Positions 56,868-64,000 of a DNA stretch of 64,000 bases are shown piece by piece. Source of the DNA: Rubinisphaera italica (lineage in GTDB: Bacteria > Planctomycetota > Planctomycetia > Planctomycetales > Planctomycetaceae); assembly GCF_007859715.1 (NCBI RefSeq), contig NZ_SJPG01000001.1, positions 2,072,728 to 2,136,727 of the forward strand, written 5' to 3'. Made by a program: the position numbers and the translations under genes. The notes under the pieces were generated by a model. The model saw nothing but the letters and a program-made list of their open reading frames with translations, ran no database searches and was not told the DNA's origin. Position 1 is the stretch's first letter. Every line of letters starts with the position of its first letter.

Positions 56868-58334
56868 ATGAGAACCAACTGTCAATTGCCGTTTGGCCTG
56901 ATCGCATTAGCGGCATTTTGCTACTCATCAGCATCCGCACAGACGTCGCGGGACACCTATCTTGGAAAACTCAAATTTCAGGATCAGACAATCACGAAAA
57001 AAACGGCCGAATTGCTGCATGAGCAAATCGCATTGCAGCGTGCCACGCAATTGGTCACGTGGGCGATGCCCATGATGAACTTTGAAACGCTTTATCCGGC
57101 GATGCTAATAAATCAAAAGATGAGCGAGAAGGACGTCTTCTTCAGTTTGTGTGATGGCTACGACGGCGTTTATCCCTACATGACAGCCAACGTGACCACT
57201 CCCTACACAATCGCAATGTCGGATATGTCGAAGACGGGCCCGGTTGTCCTCGATCTTCCCGCTGGGGAAATCTACGGCGTCGTCAACAACGCCTGGATGC
57301 AGCCACTCAAAGAAATCGGTTCAGGCGAGCCGGAGACGCTGTTGTTGCTCGGCCCCGGTCAGAAAGCTCCGAAGAGTTTCAAGGGGGAGACCATTCAGTC
57401 CAACACCTTCCTTGTGCTTTACTTCTACAGGGCACTTGGCACGGGTGAAGAAGCAAAGAAACTCAGGACTGCGGTCCAAGCCTATAAACTCTCTGAGGCA
57501 AAGAAGCCACCCAAAACGAAGTTCATCAAATACGCCCCCAAACCGGGCGACAAGGTCATGATCAACACTCAACCTCGTGACTTCCGCTTCTGGAAACTTG
57601 TGAACGCCTACGTCCAGCGCGAACCAATGGCAGAACGTGACCGGTTCTTCTATGCTTGGCTCAAAGATCTGGGGATCGAAAAAGGCAAGCCGTTCAAGCC
57701 GACAGACAAGCAAAAAGAGACCATGCAAAAGGCTCTTGATGTTGGCATGGCGATGGCCCAGGCAATCTCGTTCAACAAAACGAAAGAGATGTTCGCCACT
57801 AGTCTTTACCGGGGTGACTCTGGATGGGAAGACGCGATGGCGGGCATGAATCCCAAAATTGACCTTAAGAACTACTCTCAATTTAACGAACGTGCGTCCT
57901 ACGGTTTTGAAGCCACGACGACGTCGGCCGGAATGGTATCGCGCGTCCCAGGCAAGGGGTCAGCCTATTTGGGGAGTTACTACGATGCGGACGGCAACGC
58001 CTTGATGGGCGGGAAACACTACCAACTTCGGATCGAGCCGAATCCGCCTGCTGCCAATTTCTGGTCGGTGACAGTCTACGACATCAAGAATCGTCTCATT
58101 ATCCGTAACAAAACGAAACGCTCGGACCGCTCATCCCGAACGAAAGGGCTGATCAAAAACAAAGACGGATCGGTTGATCTCTATTTTGGGCCAACCGCAC
58201 CGAAAGGAAAAGAGCTCAACTGGATCCAGACCAACGAAGGCGAGTCGTTTTTCGTTTACCTTCGTCTCTACGGCCCGGAAGAAGCGTACTTCGATCAAAC
58301 TTTCCCAATGAACAAAATTGAGAAAGTGAATTAG
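56868..58334 (+). CDS. DUF1254/DUF1214 exported protein, copy 2
   Basis: The ATG at 56868 is the natural start (MRTNCQLPFGLIALAAF, then CYSSASAQ as signal). It is the most diverged copy: DUF1254 lacks the GPDKG-type segment present in the others and has instead GSGEPETLLLLGPGQKAP, and DUF1214 reads NPPAANFWSVTVYDIK. Length is about 488 residues. It follows copy 1 after 44 bases. Confidence 0.88.
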   Translation: MRTNCQLPFGLIALAAFCYSSASAQTSRDTYLGKLKFQDQTITKKTAELLHEQIALQRATQLVTWAMPMMNFETLYPAMLINQKMSEKDVFFSLCDGYDGVYPYMTANVTTPYTIAMSDMSKTGPVVLDLPAGEIYGVVNNAWMQPLKEIGSGEPETLLLLGPGQKAPKSFKGETIQSNTFLVLYFYRALGTGEEAKKLRTAVQAYKLSEAKKPPKTKFIKYAPKPGDKVMINTQPRDFRFWKLVNAYVQREPMAERDRFFYAWLKDLGIEKGKPFKPTDKQKETMQKALDVGMAMAQAISFNKTKEMFATSLYRGDSGWEDAMAGMNPKIDLKNYSQFNERASYGFEATTTSAGMVSRVPGKGSAYLGSYYDADGNALMGGKHYQLRIEPNPPAANFWSVTVYDIKNRLIIRNKTKRSDRSSRTKGLIKNKDGSVDLYFGPTAPKGKELNWIQTNEGESFFVYLRLYGPEEAYFDQTFPMNKIEKVN

Positions 58335-58378
58335 ATGTGCCCAGACACGACTCCATCCATTCCAGAAAGTAACGAGAT

Positions 58379-59884
58379 ATGAAGGGTACCATACTTGCGA
58401 TCGCTGTGCTCGGGTTAATAGCCGGGCCACATCTGACTCAAATTCCGAAATTGAAAATGGCGTCCGACGTCCCGCCGTCGATCACTGTTGCGGACAAGGT
58501 GGAAACATCGATTGGTACTCTCGAATTCTTCGACGGTGTTCCAAAAGAGAAGACTGTTACCAAACTCTACGACTTCATGGATCGCGGCCGAGCCGTGGAA
58601 GCCTTTTTGAGCTGTATTCCCGCGATGTCGATGGAACAGATTCGCGCCGGGCTAGCCGCAGCCGGTGCGGATGAATGTCATGAAATTGTCATCTTCGACA
58701 AGCTGATGGACTCGAAAAGTCTCTTCCTGACTGGGAATACTTCGACGATGTACGCGATGGGATTTCTCGACTTGAAGCGGGACGGACCCACAGTCATCGA
58801 ATTGCCCCAAGGCATGCTGGGCATGATCAACGACAGGGCGTTCCTTTACGTGACTGACCTTGGAATGGCTGGTCCCGATAAGGGAAAAGGTGGCAAGTAT
58901 TTGGTGCTTCCACCTGGCTTCAAGGGAGAGGTACCCGACGGATATTTTGTGGTCAAAACCAATACCTACGGACACTGGTTGTTCATGCGGGGGCTGCTCG
59001 ACAAAGGCTTAAAGGCCGCTTCCGATAACATTCGCAACAACCTTAAGGTCTATCCGCTTTCAAGAGCGGCCTCTCCTAAAGACATGTCGTTCACCAACAT
59101 TTCCGGCAAGACTGTCAATACTATTCTGCCCAACGATGTCAGCTTCTTTGAGAGAATTCACGCGTTGATTCAAATTGAGCCGGACAGCTTCCTGGGGCCG
59201 GAACGCAAAGGCCTGCTTGCGTCGATCGGCATCGAGAAGGGAAAGAAATTTCGCCCGAGCGATCGCATGAAGCAAATCCTCTCTGACGCTGCGGCGATTG
59301 CTAACGGAGCAGCTCGGGCGATCTCGATCTATCCGCGAAACCCAGGCCAGTTTGTCTATGGTCCAGACAGTCCTTGGTTGATGGCTTACGGCGACAAGGA
59401 CACGACGTTCACTCGCAACGGTGCCCGCGTTCTTGATGCTCGCATCTTCTTCCACTTCGGCTACATCTGCGTCTCACCTGCAATGGCCGTGACGATCCCA
59501 GGAAAGGGCTCCGATTACGCAATGAATATGGTCGACTCAAACGATCAGGCATTGGACGGGGCGAAAACCTATAAGCTCACCGTCCCTCCCAATGTGCCTG
59601 CGAAAGACTTCTGGGCCGTCACCGTTTATGACACTCAGACACGGTCGCAGCTCCAAACCGATCAACAGTTTCCGACAGTTGGCAGTCAGTCCGACGGAAT
59701 TCAGAAGAACGACGACGGATCATACGACATCTACTTCTCTCCAGAAGCACCAGAGGGCAAGAATGCGAACTGGCTGCAAACAGTCCCCAGCAAAAGTTGG
59801 TGGATTGTTTTCCGGATGTATGGACCCGAACAGGCTTGGATCGACAAGTCGTGGCGACCGAGCGAGATTGAGCTAGTCAATTAA
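58379..59884 (+). CDS. DUF1254/DUF1214 exported protein, copy 3
   Basis: The 501-residue product is closest to copy 1: it shares VPPNVPAKDFWAVTVYDTQ and DMGMAGPDKGKGGKYLVLPP-type segments. The N-terminal signal is short (MKGTILAIAVLGLIAG). It follows copy 2 after 44 bases, the same spacing as copies 1 and 2. Confidence 0.9.
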   Translation: MKGTILAIAVLGLIAGPHLTQIPKLKMASDVPPSITVADKVETSIGTLEFFDGVPKEKTVTKLYDFMDRGRAVEAFLSCIPAMSMEQIRAGLAAAGADECHEIVIFDKLMDSKSLFLTGNTSTMYAMGFLDLKRDGPTVIELPQGMLGMINDRAFLYVTDLGMAGPDKGKGGKYLVLPPGFKGEVPDGYFVVKTNTYGHWLFMRGLLDKGLKAASDNIRNNLKVYPLSRAASPKDMSFTNISGKTVNTILPNDVSFFERIHALIQIEPDSFLGPERKGLLASIGIEKGKKFRPSDRMKQILSDAAAIANGAARAISIYPRNPGQFVYGPDSPWLMAYGDKDTTFTRNGARVLDARIFFHFGYICVSPAMAVTIPGKGSDYAMNMVDSNDQALDGAKTYKLTVPPNVPAKDFWAVTVYDTQTRSQLQTDQQFPTVGSQSDGIQKNDDGSYDIYFSPEAPEGKNANWLQTVPSKSWWIVFRMYGPEQAWIDKSWRPSEIELVN

Positions 59885-59894
59885 TTTCAGGGAA

Positions 59895-61421
59895 ATGATG
59901 AATATGAAATTATCGAAACCAATTGCATTCCTCGCGATCGTCTTTGCATTTGCTGGTGTATCTTATGCCCAGGATGCCAATCTGTTCAAATCGAATGAAC
60001 CAAAGCAAACGGCGATAGACTTCGTCCCGGCTCCCGCTGTCATCGAAACCAACTTTGGCACGTTGAAATTCGAAGGTGGTGCATTTCCTGATAAACAGTC
60101 GACACGAAAGCTCTACGACGAACTGGATTTGCAAAGGGCGACTCAGGCTTACATGGATTTCTTTCCTGCAATGTCGCTTTACACCATCGTGAAGTCGCAG
60201 ACGCGTGATTTTGGTTTTAGGACTTCTTCAGACATTGGAGTCGAAGCGGACTTCATGAAGCCAAGCGAAAATTATCTAACAGGTAACGACATTACCGTCT
60301 ACGCGTTCGCCTCGATTGATCTAAAAATCGACGGCCCGACCGTCGTGGAAATTCCGGCCGGAATGTACGGCAACGCGAACGATGCCGCGTTTAAATACTT
60401 GACGGACTTCGGAGCGACGGGACCAGACAAGGGCAAAGGCGGTAAATACCTTTTTCTTCCACCCGGTTACAAGGATGATGCACCTGAAGGATACTATGTC
60501 TTTCACTCACCCAGCTATCGGATCTGGGCAATGATGCGAGGATTCGGCGAGGTCGGTAACGGTGACCAGGCCGTCAAATGGTTTGAAGAAAGACTCAAGG
60601 TTTATCCACTGAGTGAACCAAACCGTCGAGGGAAGGCAGTGAATTGTTCAGGCAAGGGAGCCAATACACTTCCACCCGAAGATGGTTCCTACTTCAAACT
60701 GCTTAACGACATTATTCAACATGAACCCTCCGAATTATTCAGTAAGGAACTCCTGGGAGATCTCGCAACGATTGGGATTGAGAAAGGTAAACCGTTCGCA
60801 CCAGACGATAGAATGCAAAAGATCTTTCACAAGGCAGCCCTGCAGGGCGTCGCCATGTCGCGGGCCATTACTTATGCATCTCGAGAACCGGAGATCAACT
60901 ATTGGCCAGAAAGACATTGGGAGAAAATGTTCGTTCGCAACACCGAGTTTGTGTTTCGCGGTCATAACGATATCGACGCTCGGACATTGTGGCATTATCA
61001 GGCGATCTGTGTTTCGCCAAATCTGCTTTCAACCACCCCAGGGGTCGGAACAGCTTACTTGACCTGTTTCCGAGACAAACAGGCCAACTATCTGATCGGT
61101 GACAAGACCTATCGATTGCGAGTACCGGCAAACCCACCCGTGAAGCGTTTTTGGGCCGTGACCGCTTACGATCCAACCAGCCGCAGCCTGCTCAATTCGG
61201 GTGGTAACATCACAATTGGCAGCATGCGAGATCCAAAAGTCAATGACGATGGTTCAGTGGACGTTTACTTCGGTGCGGAATTACCCGCGGGAGTCAACAA
61301 AAAGAACTGGATTAAGACTGACCCCGAAAAAGGCTTCTTCGTCGTCTTTAGGTTTTACGGCCCACTCGAAGGTTATATCAACAAGACCTGGAAACTGAGC
61401 GACTTTGAATTGATCGATTGA
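59895..61421 (+). CDS. DUF1254/DUF1214 exported protein, copy 4
   Basis: The 508-residue product has a signal peptide (PIAFLAIVFAFAGVSYAQ). DUF1254 segments include DFGATGPDKGKGGKYLFLPP, and DUF1214 includes VPANPPVKRFWAVTAYDPT. The gene follows copy 3 after 10 bases, so it is in the same transcript. The N-terminus before DUF1254 is unlike copies 1-3. Confidence 0.88.
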   Translation: MMNMKLSKPIAFLAIVFAFAGVSYAQDANLFKSNEPKQTAIDFVPAPAVIETNFGTLKFEGGAFPDKQSTRKLYDELDLQRATQAYMDFFPAMSLYTIVKSQTRDFGFRTSSDIGVEADFMKPSENYLTGNDITVYAFASIDLKIDGPTVVEIPAGMYGNANDAAFKYLTDFGATGPDKGKGGKYLFLPPGYKDDAPEGYYVFHSPSYRIWAMMRGFGEVGNGDQAVKWFEERLKVYPLSEPNRRGKAVNCSGKGANTLPPEDGSYFKLLNDIIQHEPSELFSKELLGDLATIGIEKGKPFAPDDRMQKIFHKAALQGVAMSRAITYASREPEINYWPERHWEKMFVRNTEFVFRGHNDIDARTLWHYQAICVSPNLLSTTPGVGTAYLTCFRDKQANYLIGDKTYRLRVPANPPVKRFWAVTAYDPTSRSLLNSGGNITIGSMRDPKVNDDGSVDVYFGAELPAGVNKKNWIKTDPEKGFFVVFRFYGPLEGYINKTWKLSDFELID

Positions 61422-61469
61422 CCAGTTCGATGATCTGAGAGTTGGATTCGCACGTCAAAAGGAAACGGA

Positions 61470-62699
61470 ATGAGCATCATAAAGAATGAGCCGGTTTACG
61501 AGTTCAAGGACAGCGATTACACGCACCCGCGTCACATCATCGTGTCCGGTACTAATGAAGAGATTGGCCACGATTTGGGCAATTTGGCCCGCGAGGAGTA
61601 CGGTACCAAACTCTGCGTTTATGATGATCCGGTTTACGCAAAGGCCCGCCGAGAGTATCTGTCGCGGAACTGGCCCGAAATGTTGGAAAAATCGAAGGGA
61701 GTTCTCAAAGCCTACGGCCTAGATGAAGACGACGTCATCTTTGATGGCACGACACTGCCCTACGACTTCTACGACTCAACTAGAGGTGTCAGTCTCGGAG
61801 CCAACACCTGCTCCGCGGTCGTGCTTCCCTGCGAGAAGACCGATACCGGAGCGACTTTTGCCTCTCGCAACTTTGACCTCATGGCGATGGTGCTTTGGAG
61901 TGAACTCATCGGCAAAACCCCACCCGAAGGGGCACACAATTGCTGGGAGCGCGGCATCGTCCTGGAGACCCGGCCCGATCAAGGTTACAAGACAATTCAG
62001 GTTGGTGGACACGAGGTTCTCTCTCCATGGATTGACGGCATCAATGAGGAAGGACTCTATGTCACCGCGTTCCATGATCCGTGGGGCGTGGGAGGCGAAA
62101 CATCTCCTTCGGGAGGCATGGACGTTTCCGGGATCACGATGATTCAATCATTTGGATACATCCTCTCGACGTGTGCGACGGTGGAAGAAGCGAAGCACTT
62201 GATTCTTAGAAACCACCTCACGCAGGTTCTGATCAATGCACACGTCTTGATCGCTGATCGCCAAGGGAATGCGACCGCTTTTGAAATTGATCAGAAAACC
62301 CAGGCTTATGTTTTTGTGGATCGCAAAGCGGGCGAACCATTCTTCATCACGAACCATCCGTTGCATCTCTTTCCGACTCCAGACACGTTTCCTGAAATCA
62401 ACATGGAGGCTGAACACAATTCATTTACTCGCCAGGTTTTGCTGAACGATGCCTACGCAAGACTGAAGCCCCCCTTCAAACGTGAGGATGCCACAAGTTT
62501 GACCGATGCGATTCATTGCGCGTTCATTGACGACGAGAAGGCTGAAGCAGGGCCGAAAGAACGCACGCTGATCAATGTGAATGTTGACCTTTCCAAACCG
62601 GAGATCGATATCCGTTGGTATCTTGGCGATGTTGGTCCAGTGGCCGGAACGAATCACATCGAAGATCGAATGAGCAACTTCTACACATTTGGGTTTTGA
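61470..62699 (+). CDS. C45-type Ntn hydrolase (acyltransferase/amidohydrolase-like)
   Basis: The 409-residue product has the C45 layout: an N-terminal propeptide-like region, then the nucleophile Cys114 in GANTCSAVVLP, where autocleavage would expose it, followed by FASRNFDLMAMVLWSE and ending in DVGPVAGTNHIED. Relatives include isopenicillin N acyltransferase and choloylglycine-like amidases that cleave or transfer acyl groups. No signal peptide is seen, so it may be cytoplasmic or processed elsewhere. It lies 48 bases after DUF1254 copy 4 on the same strand. Confidence 0.85.
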   Translation: MSIIKNEPVYEFKDSDYTHPRHIIVSGTNEEIGHDLGNLAREEYGTKLCVYDDPVYAKARREYLSRNWPEMLEKSKGVLKAYGLDEDDVIFDGTTLPYDFYDSTRGVSLGANTCSAVVLPCEKTDTGATFASRNFDLMAMVLWSELIGKTPPEGAHNCWERGIVLETRPDQGYKTIQVGGHEVLSPWIDGINEEGLYVTAFHDPWGVGGETSPSGGMDVSGITMIQSFGYILSTCATVEEAKHLILRNHLTQVLINAHVLIADRQGNATAFEIDQKTQAYVFVDRKAGEPFFITNHPLHLFPTPDTFPEINMEAEHNSFTRQVLLNDAYARLKPPFKREDATSLTDAIHCAFIDDEKAEAGPKERTLINVNVDLSKPEIDIRWYLGDVGPVAGTNHIEDRMSNFYTFGF

Positions 62700-62702
62700 T
62701 TA

Positions 62703-63629
62703 GAGGTAGTTTCAAAACCATTTAATTAACGTGAACATGCAGGCGAGTTGAACGAAGCCGAAATAGAGGTGGTCATAGTGTTCGTAGCGGACCGTCAGTC
62801 TTCGATGATTGAACAACCAGCTGATGCTTCGTTCGACGCGGTAGCGTCGCTTCAATCGTCGGGCCGCGCGTCCGTCTTGCGTTGCAGGTTTCTTTCGGCT
62901 TCGTCGATGGTGACAGATCAACTCGATCTGTTGCAGGCCCAGTCGGTTGCGGAGCGGATCACTGTCGGCGGCCCGATCATACATCAGCCGTGCCGGTTTC
63001 CGATCGAGGGCTCGTTGATCGATGAGCGGTTCAATCAACTTGACTTCCGCCTTGTTGGCACTTGCGATGTCAACGGACAACGGGGTGCCCTGAGAATCCA
63101 CCATCAACATGATTTTCGTTCCCTTGCCTTTCTTCGTGTTGCCGACCGATGCGCCCCCTTTTTAGCAGGAGCAAACGTCCCGTCGGCGATGGCTTCCTCC
63201 CAATCAATCTCGCGAAACTCGTCAAGTTGCCCCAACAAGCGAATCCACGCCTTGCGGAACACGCCCGACTCGGTCCATTCTTTGAGTCGTCGCCAACATG
63301 TTGCAGGACTGGGGTATCGTTCTGGTAAATCTTTCCATCGTGCGCCACTGACCAGTACCCATAACACGCCTTCCAAACATCGCCGAGCGGGCACCCGCGG
63401 GCGTCCTCCGGCGATGGTCATGACTGGCTCGGGAAAGAGGTCTTCGATCAGATTCCATTGCTCATCATTGAGATACGGCTTCGGAGTCGTCCTGGCCCCC
63501 GTTCGATTCCGACCCAAATTGGGCCACATCGGCAGGGTGATTAACATTTGAGTGTCTCCTTTCGGAGGCACTGGTATGCAATTCGCTTGCCAATCCGTTC
63601 ACATTAATCAGAAGTTTTGAAACTACCTC
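62703..63629 (-). mobile_element. IS5-family insertion sequence, complete
   Basis: Inverted repeats GAGGTAGTTTCAAAAC at 62703-62718 and its complement at 63614-63629 bracket two overlapping transposase frames. A TA lies directly outside each end (62701-62702 and 63630-63631), fitting a TA target duplication of IS427-type elements. The two sides are not otherwise disturbed, so insertion is recent. Confidence 0.85.
62712..63571 (-). CDS. IS5-type transposase, two frames joined by likely -1 frameshifting
   Basis: The first frame (63571-63104) has the DUF4096-like N-terminus (LNDEQWNLIEDLFPEPV) and ends shortly after the run AAAAAGGGGG (63154-63163 on the plus strand as CCCCC then TTTTT). A -1 shift at that run gives KGGASVGNTKKGKGTK and joins the second frame (63110-62712) with MLMVDSQGTPLSVDIASANK and the DDE part. 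This matches programmed frameshifting in IS427-group IS5 elements. Confidence 0.82.
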
Positions 63630-63759
63630 TAGTGTGATGATCACCGAGACCAATAAGTACCGTCACCTCGGCGAAGATTCAGTACTTTGACCACAGTCAG
63701 CTCGACTCCGCAAGAGAATGGCTGGCATCCAATACTTAGAGAAATTGGAGGCATTTTAC

Positions 63760-64000
63760 ATGGAGCATATTTCCCTTAATCCTACGACGACAAAAGGAAG
63801 CGAACTCTCTTCAGATGAGCAATTCGGCAAGGCTCTAGACGAATCGCTGTTCTCTGCAGATAGCCTGGAAAAAGCGACGGCGATTCTGCGTGAAAACCCG
63901 AGTCTGGATTTGCACAGCCACCTCGGCGTCTGGGAGACGAGAGGAATTGACAAGGTTGGCATGCCACCTTCTGTCTACAAGGGTGACGCTCATCTCAAAG
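63760..64000 (+). CDS. Metallo-dipeptidase-like protein, cut by window edge
   Basis: The ATG at 63760 follows a strong GGAGG site and the frame is open to base 64000 (80 codons). The readable part ends with LDLHSHLGVWETRGIDKV, an HxH-type metal-binding pair as in renal/membrane dipeptidases (M19) and related amidohydrolases, then MPPSVYKGDAHLK. The family cannot be fixed from 80 residues. There is no signal peptide. Confidence 0.55.
   Translation, partial: MEHISLNPTTTKGSELSSDEQFGKALDESLFSADSLEKATAILRENPSLDLHSHLGVWETRGIDKVGMPPSVYKGDAHLK

Overview
The window looks like chromosomal DNA of a planctomycete (Planctomycetota). The evidence is the gene content: a DUF1592-type planctomycete cytochrome paired with a Tat-exported DUF1552 protein, a CxxCH PSCyt1-type protein, a formylglycine-type sulfatase, SASA-type sialate O-acetylesterases, secreted TPR-CHAT and caspase-like proteins, and a zinc phospholipase C/DUF4332 fusion. 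Assignment to a genus is not possible from sequence alone.

Layout. (a) 1-15 kb: an exported-protein block with a TPR-CHAT protein cut by the left edge, a small secreted protein, a Wza-like polysaccharide export lipoprotein, and three consecutive plus-strand secreted proteases (trypsin-like, caspase-like, giant TPR-CHAT). (b) 15.3-19.8 kb: an orphan membrane protein, a small hypothetical, an amidohydrolase, and a tyrosine-recombinase remnant next to tRNA-Arg(TCG), a probable island edge. (c) 20.1-23.6 kb: four small membrane proteins, then an overlapping pair of a radical SAM protein (MJ0619/tetraether-synthase type) and an Lgt-like membrane acyl/prenyl-type transferase; this is the best candidate here for unusual lipid chemistry. 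(d) 23.7-26.5 kb: an aquaporin-ArsC arsenic pair and a convergent zinc-PLC/DUF4332 gene. (e) 27.2-31.9 kb: a complete IS30 element, then a GGDEF-EAL protein and an overlapping HDOD protein. (f) 31.9-33.4 kb: a graveyard of recombinase and transposase fragments. (g) 33.5-37.6 kb: DUF1592-DUF1552 operon. (h) 37.8-40.7 kb: a decaying arsenic operon (arsR with a nonsense codon, intact acr3, arsD with a nonsense codon, arsA frameshifted and truncated) between two pieces of an IS110-like transposase. (i) 40.9-44.2 kb: minus-strand metallophosphoesterase (frameshifted), endonuclease/exonuclease/phosphatase-fold protein and sialate O-acetylesterase. (j) 44.4-51.1 kb: SGNH hydrolase, a truncated uvsE, a sialidase-like secreted protein and two broken serine recombinases. 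(k) 51.1-54 kb: SASA esterase and sulfatase. (l) 54.3-62.7 kb: a short PSCyt protein followed by four tandem DUF1254/DUF1214 paralogues and a C45-type Ntn hydrolase. (m) 62.7-63.6 kb: a complete IS5-type element; the start of a metallo-dipeptidase-like gene runs off the right edge.

Two dispersed intergenic repeat families were found by reading: family A (about 100 bp, three copies, each upstream of a plus-strand gene) and family B (about 90-105 bp, two copies, containing a GCCCTGAAAGG core). The window has an intact backbone of secreted hydrolases with repeated insertions of mobile DNA, many of them now broken.
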